From: Carnobacterium_B sp045617425
GTDB lineage: Bacteria > Bacillota > Bacilli > Lactobacillales > Carnobacteriaceae
Assembly (NCBI RefSeq): GCF_045617425.1
Contig: NZ_JAZLIO010000022.1
Coordinates: forward strand, 1-64,000
Direction: 5' to 3'
Length of the DNA stretch: 64,000 nucleotides
Positions 42,348 through 50,758 of the stretch are shown here, piece by piece. The notes below the pieces were generated by a model, which made no database searches, was not told the origin of the DNA, and saw nothing but the letters and a program-made list of their open reading frames with translations. Numbering within the stretch: position 1 is the first letter of the stretch; each line of letters opens with the position of its first letter. Position numbers and translations under genes: made by a program.

Positions 42348-42827
42348 TTAAAACGGCAAATCATCATCTTCAATATCAATTGGAGTACTACTCTTATCAA
42401 ATGGGTCGCTATTGTAATACTGGTTGCTATTCTGATTGCTAGATTGATTTGAATTGTATTGTTGAGTATTTGTCTGTTGGTTATCTCCATTTGATTGAGC
42501 ACCTGTTTTTTTACTTTCTAGGAACGTTACTTCTTCAGCAACTACTTCAGTAACATATACTCTTTGCCCTTGGTTATTATCGTAAGAACGTGTTTGAATT
42601 CTTCCTTCAACTCCAATAAGAGAACCTTTGCTTGTGTGGTTTGCTAATGCTTCAGCAGTCTTTCTCCAAACGACACAATTAACGAAGTCAGCCTTTTGAT
42701 TTTCATTCTCTTTTTTATATGAACGATTGACTGCAAGTGTGAATGAAGCAACTGCACTGCCATTCCCAGTAAATTTTAAATCAGCATCTTTTGTTAACCT
42801 TCCAACTAGAACTACATAATTGATCAT
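42348..42827 (-). CDS. Single-stranded DNA-binding protein
   Basis: 159 residues: OB-fold (MINYVVLVGRLTKDADLKFTGNG...) to about residue 105, a Gln/Asn/Ser-rich linker and the acidic tip DDDLPF that docks partner proteins. Phage copy serving the replication and RecT recombination module. Confidence 0.95.
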   Translation of the reverse strand: MINYVVLVGRLTKDADLKFTGNGSAVASFTLAVNRSYKKENENQKADFVNCVVWRKTAEALANHTSKGSLIGVEGRIQTRSYDNNQGQRVYVTEVVAEEVTFLESKKTGAQSNGDNQQTNTQQYNSNQSSNQNSNQYYNSDPFDKSSTPIDIEDDDLPF

Positions 42828-42869
42828 TTTTTAACCTCGCTTTATTTTTTAGATTTTTAGTTAAACCAT

Positions 42870-42915
42870 TGATAAGAGCATATCAGTTCACATCTTTTTT
42901 TTATTATGAGATAAT
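42870..42915 (+). promoter_or_regulatory. Operator-promoter of the 99-aa gene
   Basis: TGATA-N6-TATCA dyad (42870-42885), then TTCACA (42887-42892), 17-base spacer, GATAAT (42910-42915). Downstream leader is close to the one before the DUF4393 gene. Confidence 0.55.
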
Positions 42916-42938
42916 TTTAAAAAATTGGAGGCGATTTT

Positions 42939-43238
42939 TTGAAAATAGTGATTAGCTTTATTGATGGAAATCAGCTTGAATTGTGTGATTCTTCGATTAT
43001 TAATGGATATGTGAATATTAATAAAGAAACCAATAAATATGAATTAAAAAAAGCTTTCTCAACTTCATTTATGGAACTACATACTAAAGTGACAACTTTA
43101 TTAAATGAAAATGTTCCTCAACTAGGATATGCAGGTTTGATCAATGAGATGGATTGGATCTCTATAGGTGACAATACTGATTTTTCTACTTTCTATAAAA
43201 CCTCGTCTATAAAATCTATCTCACGAAAATTACTATAA
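42939..43238 (+). CDS. Hypothetical 99-aa plus-strand cargo protein
   Basis: TTG start behind TTGGAGGCG. Soluble; beta-strand start (KIVISFIDGNQLELCDSS) and helical middle. No family recognised. It is inserted antisense to the early operon with its own promoter and terminator, like the DUF4393 gene. Confidence 0.65.
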   Translation: MKIVISFIDGNQLELCDSSIINGYVNINKETNKYELKKAFSTSFMELHTKVTTLLNENVPQLGYAGLINEMDWISIGDNTDFSTFYKTSSIKSISRKLL

Positions 43239-43249
43239 ATATATTAATT

Positions 43250-43285
43250 CACGGGACGATTTTTAAATCGTCTCTTTTTTATTCC
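43250..43285 (+). terminator. Terminator after the 99-aa gene
   Basis: GGGACGATTT/AAATCGTCTC hairpin followed by six T. Confidence 0.75.
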
Positions 43286-43464
43286 GTAACATTCCCCAAT
43301 TCAATTGCAATCCGTCTATTCTCTCCGCTGCCCTTTCTCTGATAAGCAGCACTTTTGTAGTACCAGATTGTCTCTACTTTCACGCCTAACTTATCCGCGC
43401 ACTGTTTTGCTGTGCCTTCTGCAAGTAGTTGATAGCCTTTATATACTTCTAATCTCTTACTCAT
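43279..43464 (-). CDS. Small phage protein with HTH-like segment, 61 aa
   Basis: The middle (GTAKQCADKLGVKVETIWYYKS) looks like a helix-turn-helix. Overlaps the upstream gene by four bases. Possibly a small DNA-binding regulator; not assigned to a family. Confidence 0.65.
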   Translation of the reverse strand: MSKRLEVYKGYQLLAEGTAKQCADKLGVKVETIWYYKSAAYQRKGSGENRRIAIELGNVTE

Positions 43465-43793
43465 TCAACATCCCTCACTCTCTCCAACAATTTAATTTGC
43501 CGAGTAAATTCAATTTGTTCTGATTCATTAAACATTTTGATTGCACAAGCTTTGTTTCGATAAAGACCAGCAATTGCTAAATCAATATTGTTTCTAATAT
43601 CTACGCCATGAGCTGCTATTGAATGAATCCTTTTTAGTTGGCCAATAGTTAAAGTGTCCGGCCGTTTAAACTTAATTAACTTCATGAATGCTTTATCATC
43701 AGCTAAACCTTTGTACTTGTCCGGTTCAATTTCATCCACGAACTTGTCGTTTCTTTCTGCTCCTACCCATCTACGCCTTGTTCTTTCGGTCAT
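43461..43793 (-). CDS. Hypothetical phage protein, 110 aa
   Basis: Basic start (TERTRRRWVGAERND), helical later part (IGQLKRIHSIAAHGVDIRNNIDLAIAG). Four-base overlaps on both sides place it in a coupled early operon. Unknown function. Confidence 0.65.
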   Translation of the reverse strand: MTERTRRRWVGAERNDKFVDEIEPDKYKGLADDKAFMKLIKFKRPDTLTIGQLKRIHSIAAHGVDIRNNIDLAIAGLYRNKACAIKMFNESEQIEFTRQIKLLERVRDVE

Positions 43794-43987
43794 ACTATCC
43801 CTCGTTTTCTTTGTTGAATTTTCTTTTTCTCTGCCTGGTCCATAACGAGTAAAGCAACGTCCAGGATCTTACAATTTAAAACCCTGGCAATTTCAACGCT
43901 ACTTTTATTCTCATACCACATTGTCCTAAAGATACTGACTTCATCGTCTGTCCAAATAAACTTGGCAGCTTCAAGAATTATGGTCAT
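43790..43987 (-). CDS. Small Myb/GcrA-like HTH protein, 65 aa
   Basis: Contains FIWTDDEVSIFRTMWYENKSSVEIARVLN, a three-helix pattern like Myb/GcrA DNA-binding domains. Possibly a regulator of early or middle genes. Coupled to both neighbours by ATGA overlaps. Confidence 0.65.
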   Translation of the reverse strand: MTIILEAAKFIWTDDEVSIFRTMWYENKSSVEIARVLNCKILDVALLVMDQAEKKKIQQRKRGIV

Positions 43988-44526
43988 TGCTTATACTCAA
44001 CCCACGCTGCAGCATAAGGAGCAAAATACTGTCTAGCTTTGTCGAGATCAATCACTACTGCAGCTTCTTTTGTTTCCATTTCTTCCGCAATATCTTCATA
44101 AGTCATTCCGTCACCCAAGTATTCAAGGATGGTTCTTGGGTTTAATTCAACGTTTGGTGGCATAGTGAATGAAGCAGCTTCTTTGATAAAGTTATCAACA
44201 TCATCCATTTCAACAATGAAATCCTTATATGATTTATTATTGATACCGTCAATGGCCAACTGCTCCTCTTTCACTTCAACTACTACTCCTGATCCGTCAA
44301 CTACATATTTCAAATAAGGTGTTTCATTTTCAACATCATATGGAATCCGGTAGCTGATTACTGAAGGCTGGATGACCACATTGACTGCTTCACCAATTAA
44401 TTGATTGATACTTTCGAACTTGCCATCTAGTGATCCATTTTCGATTGAAAGAACAATTTCTTGTTTGTCACCCTTGTTCATTTTCACCGCTTTAATTGTT
44501 GGTCTGAATTCTACTGTTTTTGTCAT
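43984..44526 (-). CDS. Hypothetical phage protein, 180 aa
   Basis: Beta-rich first two thirds (TVEFRPTIKAVKMNKGDKQEIVL) and a C-terminal helix-turn-helix-like stretch (LEYLGDGMTYEDIAEEMETKEAAVV). First gene of the four-gene coupled unit. Not recognised. Confidence 0.65.
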   Translation of the reverse strand: MTKTVEFRPTIKAVKMNKGDKQEIVLSIENGSLDGKFESINQLIGEAVNVVIQPSVISYRIPYDVENETPYLKYVVDGSGVVVEVKEEQLAIDGINNKSYKDFIVEMDDVDNFIKEAASFTMPPNVELNPRTILEYLGDGMTYEDIAEEMETKEAAVVIDLDKARQYFAPYAAAWVEYKQ

Positions 44527-44575
44527 GTCCTATTTCTCCTTTTTTATGTTATATTATTTGTAAAATAAAGATGAG

Positions 44576-45133
44576 GTGTTAATCATATTTAAATTAGCTA
44601 TTCTTTTGTTAATTGTAATTGCTTTTAACTTTTTAGAGATTTTCCCTAGAATTAAAGATTGTAAAAAGTACATCAAAATGTTAGAAGATGTAAACGAAGA
44701 TGATCAGAGTCAATTAGATGGTTTAATGGTTTATAAAACACCTATTTTGAATCTGTTGATAGGCGCATTTGTACCAGATACGCAAATCATTAGATATATG
44801 GATACAAATGGCATAGCTCCTATGCCAGCTACCACGTCTATTTACAGTGTATTTCCTCATGAAGAATCTGTTTATGATGTCGAGAAAAAATTAAATCAAG
44901 CTTTAGGTTTTTATCAGTTAAAATTTAATAGAATGCTGAATCCATTGTATTGGGTAAGAGTCTTTCTGAATTTACCAGCATTTATAGTAAATTATTTAGG
45001 TTTCAAAAGTACAAGAATACCTAAAACACTTAAAGTAATTTGGTGGATCATATTAGCTATTTGGTGGCTATTTACACCTAGTATTGAAGAAATGAGACAA
45101 TCTGTTTTAAATTACATATATAAGTTATTCTGA
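44576..45133 (+). CDS. Hypothetical 185-aa membrane protein (cargo)
   Basis: GTG start behind GATGAG. One N-terminal membrane helix (LAILLLIVIAFNFLEIF) and two or three hydrophobic segments in the C-terminal half (FLNLPAFIVNYLGF, VIWWIILAIWWLFTP). The soluble middle has no known motif. Plus-strand gene against the lytic operon with its own terminator; superinfection exclusion is a possible role but unsupported. Confidence 0.65.
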   Translation: MLIIFKLAILLLIVIAFNFLEIFPRIKDCKKYIKMLEDVNEDDQSQLDGLMVYKTPILNLLIGAFVPDTQIIRYMDTNGIAPMPATTSIYSVFPHEESVYDVEKKLNQALGFYQLKFNRMLNPLYWVRVFLNLPAFIVNYLGFKSTRIPKTLKVIWWIILAIWWLFTPSIEEMRQSVLNYIYKLF

Positions 45134-45138
45134 TCACT

Positions 45139-45166
45139 GAGTGCTGCATAAGCAGTACTTTTTTAT
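45139..45166 (+). terminator. Terminator after the 185-aa gene
   Basis: AGTGCTGC/GCAGTACT hairpin with loop ATAA and six T. Confidence 0.75.
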
Positions 45167-45604
45167 TTAAAATAATTCAGTTTGTATTTCACCCAACGTC
45201 CTAACAGTGATTTCAATCCTCGGTTTACTCGAGTAAAACTTCCTAGCAATCAAATCAACTATCTGGCCATCATCTTTCCAAATGATTCCTTTCATTGCAT
45301 CTAACGGACCTTTTGCATAATTATCAGCATCTGGTTTAGTTACCGGTCTAAGTTGGCCAAGTTCAGCAAGTTCCATATTCCTCTTGCTGAAAGATTTAAG
45401 ACACTCTTTATAAATAAGTACTTCAACTTCTAATTCGCCTTCTAATAACTGTTTAGGTTTATGTTGCATTGCGTGATAAGCAACTATCTTTTTATAATCA
45501 ACACTCTTCTTAGGATCATATGCTCTTGCATGGCCACCAATAGTTGTGAACTTCGGTCTTCCTTGTGGTACTGGCTGACCAGGTACAGTGATTTTAATTT
45601 CCAA
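45167..45604 (-). CDS. rusA: RusA-type Holliday junction resolvase
   Basis: 145 residues. Conserved acidic residues are in TKPDADNYAKGPLDAMKG and WKDDGQIVDL, and the GQPVPQGRPKF start is typical. It cuts four-way junctions made by phage recombination and replication. Lies between SSB-side genes and the replication initiator. Confidence 0.92.
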   Translation of the reverse strand: MEIKITVPGQPVPQGRPKFTTIGGHARAYDPKKSVDYKKIVAYHAMQHKPKQLLEGELEVEVLIYKECLKSFSKRNMELAELGQLRPVTKPDADNYAKGPLDAMKGIIWKDDGQIVDLIARKFYSSKPRIEITVRTLGEIQTELF

Positions 45605-45609
45605 TTGAT

Positions 45610-46512
45610 TTATTCCTTTCCGAATGATTGTATTTTTTTGAGACGTTCCATAAATTCAGCTTTTGTTTTTTCATCCATTGGCTTTTCTTCAACTTGCTGA
45701 TTCTCTTCTTTTGCCCAATCTGGAAGAGTTTCTTTTCTAGTTGAAGGATTACTATATGGTTGCTTCTTACTAGTGTTAGTTCCTTTTAATGCTTGCACTC
45801 TCATCTGATCATATTTTTCTCTAAGCTTCTTAGCTGATAAAATAATGCTGCTCCAGAAATCATTTGATTGAGACCAACGAATCATATTTTCAACTTGTTC
45901 CGGTTTTCTGTTATCTATCTCAATCATTTTTCTAATGTCATCAGACCAGGTCTGCAGATTCGGTGATCTTGCTTCTGGATTATTGTTTTGAATTTCTTTA
46001 AAAAGAGATGAAGCTAATTGATAATGAATAGAATCCTCGTCGTAAGTCCGCTTTGCGGATTGGCGACTATTATCTTTATTCTTTGCATTCTTAGCATTCT
46101 CTGCATTCTTGATTGTGGACACTTGATGGACAGTTGATGGACGGTTGTTGGACACTTGTTGGTCACTGGCTTGGTACTCGTTCCAGTTTTTCACTGTAAT
46201 CACGCTGTATTTCGTAGTTGATTTGATGGACAACATTTGCTCTTCTTCGAATTTTTTTATCCATCTCCATAACGTACGTCCGACAATCTGTTGGTCACGT
46301 GGTACCCCTTCATTGAATTCTTTTGCTATAGCATCGCGCCCTGTGACGAATTCACCGCTGGACACGACTACTTCTTTTCCGTTAAACAAAAATTTATTTC
46401 CACTATGACTAGCCTTCATTAAACAAAGCATCCAAAGCTTTAGCATATTTGGATTTGTCCAAACGAATGAATTAGTTATTTTCCTATAAAGTTTTATATA
46501 ACCAATTTCCAC
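45610..46512 (-). CDS. Phage replication initiator (replisome organiser)
   Basis: 300 residues from a GTG behind AGGAGGTG. N-terminal winged-helix region (IGYIKLYRKITNSFVWTNPNMLKLWMLCLM, then GRTLWRWIKKFEEEQML) binds the origin; a low-complexity linker (NAENAKNAKNKDNS) follows, and the C-terminal region (about 165-225) is helical and DnaD-like in position. The gene itself contains iterons (46115-46298), as in lambda O, so the origin is probably inside it. Confidence 0.82.
   Translation of the reverse strand: MEIGYIKLYRKITNSFVWTNPNMLKLWMLCLMKASHSGNKFLFNGKEVVVSSGEFVTGRDAIAKEFNEGVPRDQQIVGRTLWRWIKKFEEEQMLSIKSTTKYSVITVKNWNEYQASDQQVSNNRPSTVHQVSTIKNAENAKNAKNKDNSRQSAKRTYDEDSIHYQLASSLFKEIQNNNPEARSPNLQTWSDDIRKMIEIDNRKPEQVENMIRWSQSNDFWSSIILSAKKLREKYDQMRVQALKGTNTSKKQPYSNPSTRKETLPDWAKEENQQVEEKPMDEKTKAEFMERLKKIQSFGKE
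46115..46298 (+). repeat. Iterons, candidate phage replication origin
   Basis: Four tandem 11-bp repeats of TTG(A/T)TGG(A/T)C(A/G)(C/G) at 46123, 46134, 46145 and 46156, with a partial copy at 46115-46122. Two more single copies lie at 46223-46233 (TTGATGGACAA) and 46288-46298 (CTGTTGGTCAC). All have the same orientation, are one helical turn apart in the array, and sit in the linker and N-terminal coding part of the initiator gene. Confidence 0.72.
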
Positions 46513-46555
46513 TCCGCTCTACACCTCCTACGCTATTTCGAATGGATGTCATCTT

Positions 46556-47491
46556 TTATTTCTCTTCTTTTGGATTTATTGTTCTTCCTTCAAACAAGTT
46601 TTCTTGTTCAGCGTTCTCTTCTGGATATATGACTTCACCTGTCGCTGGGTCTATTGGAATATTCGGTTCAGTTGCTTCATCTTCAATTACTTCTGCTTCT
46701 CTGCGACTATTAGGATCACGTTCTAAATAGCCATTAGTTTCTTTCACGGTTGAACCATCTAAAGAAGCAACTTGTTGAATAATAGATAACGGACCCCATT
46801 TGCTTAATAAATTTCTCAATACTGTTTTGGTAGCCATTGCATCGTAATCACTTCTCCATACACCTGATAATGCTGACTTGTCTTTTCCTTTGTTGTGTTT
46901 GATTCGGTGTGCTTCTACTTGCGATTTAGTCCAGTACGTTGCTTTTTTATAGCCGTTTAATAGTTCGAAATACCCTAGATATCCTACTGCTTTATCAGAT
47001 AGTTTCTTTTCAAAATCAAGTTCGTACTCTTCTGTAAGACGGTCCCATTTAATTAACTCACCTTCATAAACAGTGATGACATTTAACTTTTTGTATTGTC
47101 CTGAGCGCTGAGCTAATTGGATATAACCTTTATAACCAAGTAACGGCGTTGCTTCTTTAACCCATTGAAATGACCCGTCTGGCATTTTTTTCTTATTGTT
47201 AAATGGGACAATGTAGAAAAATCCTAGATTTGGATCTACAGGTAAATCGAATGTAGCTGCAACCATCGCACTGGTCATTACTGTATTTGGATCACATTCC
47301 GCAAGAACTTTGCTTGTACCTACCATGTTAAGTAGTGAAGTGGTGAAGCCAGGCGCTTTTTCTCCTAGAACATTATTAAACTTTTGTTTAACTGTTTCAT
47401 TACCCATTAATCCTTTTAAAGTTAGAGCTTGTGATGGAGTATTATTCCCCTTTTGTTGTAATTGATTTTTCAAAGTACTATTCGTAGCCAT
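46556..47491 (-). CDS. recT: RecT-family single-strand annealing protein
   Basis: 311 residues. Family segments: GEKAPGFTTSLLNMVG, LAECDPNTVMTSAMVAATFDLPVDPNLGFFYIVPF and PLLGYKGYIQLAQRSGQY. Works with the YqaJ exonuclease directly upstream, with which it shares a one-base overlap, to anneal complementary strands during phage recombination. Confidence 0.95.
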   Translation of the reverse strand: MATNSTLKNQLQQKGNNTPSQALTLKGLMGNETVKQKFNNVLGEKAPGFTTSLLNMVGTSKVLAECDPNTVMTSAMVAATFDLPVDPNLGFFYIVPFNNKKKMPDGSFQWVKEATPLLGYKGYIQLAQRSGQYKKLNVITVYEGELIKWDRLTEEYELDFEKKLSDKAVGYLGYFELLNGYKKATYWTKSQVEAHRIKHNKGKDKSALSGVWRSDYDAMATKTVLRNLLSKWGPLSIIQQVASLDGSTVKETNGYLERDPNSRREAEVIEDEATEPNIPIDPATGEVIYPEENAEQENLFEGRTINPKEEK

Positions 47492-48459
47492 TATTTAATC
47501 TCCTCTATTTTGAATTTTCTGTAACTATTTGATTTAACATACTCCTCGAAAATTTCTGGTTGTTCTTCTTTTAACTTCTTGCTATCAATTCGATTGGAAG
47601 TAATAGCTTTCCATTTGATAATATTTTTAGGAGTAACCGCAATTTCAGCATTCTCTTTACCAAGTTCGTTTTTTATCTGGTTCTCAATCTGAGCAATGTT
47701 TTCTTTCACTTCCTCCATGATTACCTTTTGTTTGTTGAGATTATGAATAAGTTCGTCTTCCCTAGAACCTAATTCAATTTGTTTTCCTTGATCAAAAGAT
47801 GTAAATCTTTCTTTTAAAAAGTTTGTAGTAGCGCTGCTACCATCAATTGGTGGAGCAATATTTTTGATGACATTGTTTTCCCAGAAGTCTATTAACCGTT
47901 CTTGCATGATATCAATTAACTCTTGATCCCGTTCAACTCGCTTCCAAATAATTCTTGGCCAAATCAACGCGCACACATAGGCGTAGTCTTTATCAAGCAC
48001 ATCCATGTAATGCTGGATTTGAAAAATGTATTGTTCCGGTATGTTATCCCCTTCCCATTTGTCCGCTAAATATGGGCTTGCTGTTTTGCACTCTAAGATG
48101 GCGTTCTCTCCAACAATTTGTCTGTCGACATTAGCACTTAAAAATGGATAGTCTTTATGAAAATACATATGATTGTCAACGCGAACTTTTTTATCTGTTC
48201 TAACTTCAAATTCTTTAGCTACAAATGGTTCTAATGCTGTTCCTAGATAAGCTGCATCTGAAGGAGAATCTGTATCTATTTCAATTTGACCAGTTTTATC
48301 TAACCAAAGTTGATAAGCAGATTTATATTTGTTGAAACCAAGAATCGTACCAACGTCACTTCCTCCAATAGATGACCTTCTAATTCTTAACCATGTAGCT
48401 TTATCCATATTTTTCGTACTAATTTTTTGTAATTTTTTTTCAGATTCTTTTACAGCCAC
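47491..48459 (-). CDS. YqaJ-family viral recombinase exonuclease
   Basis: 322 residues; lambda-exonuclease-like PD-(D/E)XK fold: RRSSIGGSDVGTILGFNKYKSAYQLWLDK, AYLGTALEPFVAKEF, and catalytic segment LSANVDRQIVGENAILECKTAS. It resects duplex ends for RecT. Confidence 0.94.
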   Translation of the reverse strand: MAVKESEKKLQKISTKNMDKATWLRIRRSSIGGSDVGTILGFNKYKSAYQLWLDKTGQIEIDTDSPSDAAYLGTALEPFVAKEFEVRTDKKVRVDNHMYFHKDYPFLSANVDRQIVGENAILECKTASPYLADKWEGDNIPEQYIFQIQHYMDVLDKDYAYVCALIWPRIIWKRVERDQELIDIMQERLIDFWENNVIKNIAPPIDGSSATTNFLKERFTSFDQGKQIELGSREDELIHNLNKQKVIMEEVKENIAQIENQIKNELGKENAEIAVTPKNIIKWKAITSNRIDSKKLKEEQPEIFEEYVKSNSYRKFKIEEIK

Positions 48460-48665
48460 TATTGCATCACCTCTGCTTCACCGAATTGGTTTTCAATATA
48501 ATTTTCTAAATCATCTTTTAAAACAAGAACCACTTTTCCAGTGTTTTCTGTGACGGTAAATACTTCATCACCTGAATAGATTTCCGACTCCTGCCAATCA
48601 AATGCTACAGGCTTATTTTCAGGAGGTTCCAGCATAGATTTTGGTAGTTCACTAAACATATCCAT
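48459..48665 (-). CDS. Hypothetical phage protein, 68 aa
   Basis: Acidic small protein overlapping the exonuclease start by one base; central EVFTVTENTGKVVLVLKDDL looks beta-rich. Function unknown; position suggests it belongs to the recombination operon. Confidence 0.65.
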   Translation of the reverse strand: MDMFSELPKSMLEPPENKPVAFDWQESEIYSGDEVFTVTENTGKVVLVLKDDLENYIENQFGEAEVMQ

Positions 48666-48716
48666 TTACTCACTCCTTATTTGTGCTATAATTTCGGTAT
48701 AAAATATTTCGTTCAG

Positions 48717-48944
48717 TCACTGACTTTGCTTGCCGGCGATCAGTGGCTCTTTTTTTGTTCCAAAACGTGTAGAAATTGCTTTTGCATAATTAACTTGCTG
48801 CTGAATGTATCGTGCGTTTGGATCACCGCCGCTTGCTAACCAATCGGTAATTCGTTTATCGACATCCGTTAAAACGATTAATGCTATTTCACTAGGTACA
48901 TTACTTAGTGCTTCCGTAATTTCGGTTGCATAATTACTTTCCAT
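48717..48944 (-). CDS. Small early phage protein, 75 aa
   Basis: Start placed at the ATG at 48944 (MESNYATEITEAL). Contains RITDWLASGGDPNARYIQQQVNYAKAIS, a pattern I associate with small early proteins of Firmicutes phages (perhaps the DUF6877 type, from memory). Function unknown. Confidence 0.6.
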   Translation of the reverse strand: MESNYATEITEALSNVPSEIALIVLTDVDKRITDWLASGGDPNARYIQQQVNYAKAISTRFGTKKEPLIAGKQSQ

Positions 48945-49044
48945 TTTCTTACCTACTTTCAGTCTTTTTCTATTTCTAAATTGCAAGCGACCCTTATATT
49001 TTTCATTCCCTTATAAAATGAAACCCAATCGCCTTTATCGTTAA

Positions 49045-49212
49045 TCAACTAATTTTATCAACTTCAAATTCAGAAAATAAATTCATTCTTTCATCCACTT
49101 CTTCGATTCCTTTTAGTTGATGAAAAGTAACGTCTACTTTTGCACCTAAACGCATTGCTTCTACAACTGCTTTTTCTTCTGCTGTTAAAGATTTTTCATT
49201 TAAAATGTTCAT
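49045..49212 (-). CDS. Small acidic phage protein, 55 aa
   Basis: MNILNEKSLTAEEKAVVEAM..., ATG behind GGAGGAGTG. Coherent helical composition and good ribosome site support it. Unknown function. Confidence 0.55.
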   Translation of the reverse strand: MNILNEKSLTAEEKAVVEAMRLGAKVDVTFHQLKGIEEVDERMNLFSEFEVDKIS

Positions 49213-49223
49213 AATCACTCCTC

Positions 49224-49442
49224 CTATTTGGCTTCAGTCAACATCTTTTCTCCTGTTTCAAATAAAAATTCTAAAGAGTTATTAGCAGCTAACTTCTTGC
49301 TAGTGACCAGCTCATTGTCTTTATGAATAGAAACTTTATTGAAATCAGACATCTTAGTAATCCTTGCTTCAAGATTGCCTTCTTCTTTGCTGTAATAATC
49401 AACAAAGTTCTTGTTTTTAAACTTCCACGGCATATATTTCAC
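49224..49442 (-). CDS. Small phage protein, 72 aa
   Basis: Lysine-rich with several short strands (NLEARITKMSDFNKVSIH). In the compact early operon between two very small genes. Unknown. Confidence 0.6.
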   Translation of the reverse strand: MKYMPWKFKNKNFVDYYSKEEGNLEARITKMSDFNKVSIHKDNELVTSKKLAANNSLEFLFETGEKMLTEAK

Positions 49443-49448
49443 TTCCCT

Positions 49449-49604
49449 TCAATTTACCCAGAATAGAATTAACAGCGGTAAACAGATAATGATCATTGCT
49501 GCAATGAATCCGTAAAATATATAAAAGTCTCTTTTAGCTATTCTTTTTCTTCCAAAGAAGAAAACATTGGATGACCAGATTAAGTTCTTGATTAATTCCT
49601 CCAT
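49449..49604 (-). CDS. Small membrane peptide, 51 aa
   Basis: Basic N-terminal half followed by a strong C-terminal membrane helix (FIAAMIIICLPLLILFWVN). No clear ribosome site precedes the ATG; instead the 19-bp repeat (49614-49632) lies immediately upstream. Translation is therefore uncertain. Confidence 0.4.
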   Translation of the reverse strand: MEELIKNLIWSSNVFFFGRKRIAKRDFYIFYGFIAAMIIICLPLLILFWVN

Positions 49605-49613
49605 AATTTTAAT

Positions 49614-49632
49614 TGCCTAGTAGTCCGCCAGA
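49614..49632 (-). repeat. 19-bp repeat, internal copy
   Basis: Identical to 53392-53410 (TGCCTAGTAGTCCGCCAGA on the plus strand) and related to 15245-15261. See the terminal 28-bp repeats. Confidence 0.7.
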
Positions 49633-49653
49633 ACTATCCTTTCAGTTTTTTTA

Positions 49654-49911
49654 TTACCATTCATTCATGATTTCTTGAATCACTCGTTTAGCTTCATCAA
49701 CTTGATACCAACGTTTACGACTTTTTTTAAGTTCAATTCGTTTCATTCTTGGATCACGTAAGAATTCTTCTTCCACAAAAGCATTTGACATACACATTTT
49801 TCTAACTAAAGTCTCAACATCCCACAACCAAAGCTCATTAGTATCTTTTAGAATCAGTTGGACCTGTTCTTTTATTTCCTCCTTGACTAGATTTTCATCA
49901 AGTTGAATCAT
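49654..49911 (-). CDS. DUF771-like excisionase/regulator, 85 aa
   Basis: VKEEIKEQVQLILKDTNELWLWDVETLVRKMCMSNAFVEEEFLRDPR and the end RYQVDEAKRVIQEI-type pattern fit DUF771 phage proteins, which carry a winged-helix of the excisionase type. It may assist the integrase in excision or act on early promoters. Lies right after the antirepressor gene. Confidence 0.65.
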   Translation of the reverse strand: MIQLDENLVKEEIKEQVQLILKDTNELWLWDVETLVRKMCMSNAFVEEEFLRDPRMKRIELKKSRKRWYQVDEAKRVIQEIMNEW

Positions 49912-49915
49912 ATCT

Positions 49916-50677
49916 TTACACCTCTATTTCTATTTGTTCATCAACTAAAGCTGTATGACCAAGTGATTCTAATAAGTTATGAATAAAGATTCTGCCTTTC
50001 TGTGTCCATTTAGTTTGAGGATAAGCGCCTGTGTCATTTGAATAAGTTTTTGATTTCGTGTAGCCGTTATTCATGTGTTTTTTATACAACAGCCATTGAC
50101 CACCAACTTTTCTTTGTACTTCGTGATTCCAAAGAATTTTATTCAACTCTTGGCCACTCATTCCGTAGTCTGCAGCTATTTGAGTAATGGTCATTGTATT
50201 TTTTGAATTAAGAATTTCATCAAGATAAGTGATTTTTGGTTCGTATTCTGCAATCAACTGTTCTTGAACAGCATTTTTTTCAATTAATAATTGAGTTTGT
50301 TGTTGCTCTTCAATCCATTGTTTTGCCCTTGCTATTGGATCAGCAATCATATAAGAGGCTGGAGCTTGTTGAGTTTCCATTTCGTTGAACTTCATAACGT
50401 ATTTTGCTGTGAATAGAACACCTTTTTTACCGGTTAATTTATTGGCCACCATTTCGCATCCTTGTTTAGTTAATAGAATACATGGTCTAATTTGGTTGTT
50501 TGCATCGTAATATGATGACTCTAAGAAGAAATCGCCCAATCCAATTTTGGCTTCGGCTAAATATTCAACATAAGTTCGAATGTCTCTTAATAATTTGCCG
50601 TGTTCTTTACCAACCATTTCAGCTGCTTCTCGTGAATCAATTGTCATTTTCGAACTTATTGAGTTTAAATGATTCAT
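49916..50677 (-). CDS. Rha-type antirepressor with KilAC-like C-terminus
   Basis: 253 residues. N-terminal Rha domain (TIDSREAAEMVGKEHGKLLRDIRTYVEYL, then LLTKQGCEMVANKLTGKKGVLFTAKYVMKFNEME), linker, and a C-terminal domain (MTITQIAADYGMSGQELNKILWNHEVQRKVGGQWLLYKKH) of the phage antirepressor/KilAC type. Such proteins counter the CI repressor during induction. Confidence 0.88.
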   Translation of the reverse strand: MNHLNSISSKMTIDSREAAEMVGKEHGKLLRDIRTYVEYLAEAKIGLGDFFLESSYYDANNQIRPCILLTKQGCEMVANKLTGKKGVLFTAKYVMKFNEMETQQAPASYMIADPIARAKQWIEEQQQTQLLIEKNAVQEQLIAEYEPKITYLDEILNSKNTMTITQIAADYGMSGQELNKILWNHEVQRKVGGQWLLYKKHMNNGYTKSKTYSNDTGAYPQTKWTQKGRIFIHNLLESLGHTALVDEQIEIEV

Positions 50678-50758
50678 ATGGTTCCCTTCTTTCTTTATTT
50701 ATATTTCTTCCTATTTTTTATTTGTAGTGCGATAATCTGTTTAAAGGTGGTGATTGAT

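Noticed and set aside
42305..42502. 65-codon minus-strand frame over the ssb 3' end
   Set aside because: Different frame of the Gln/Asn-rich ssb linker; no ribosome site.
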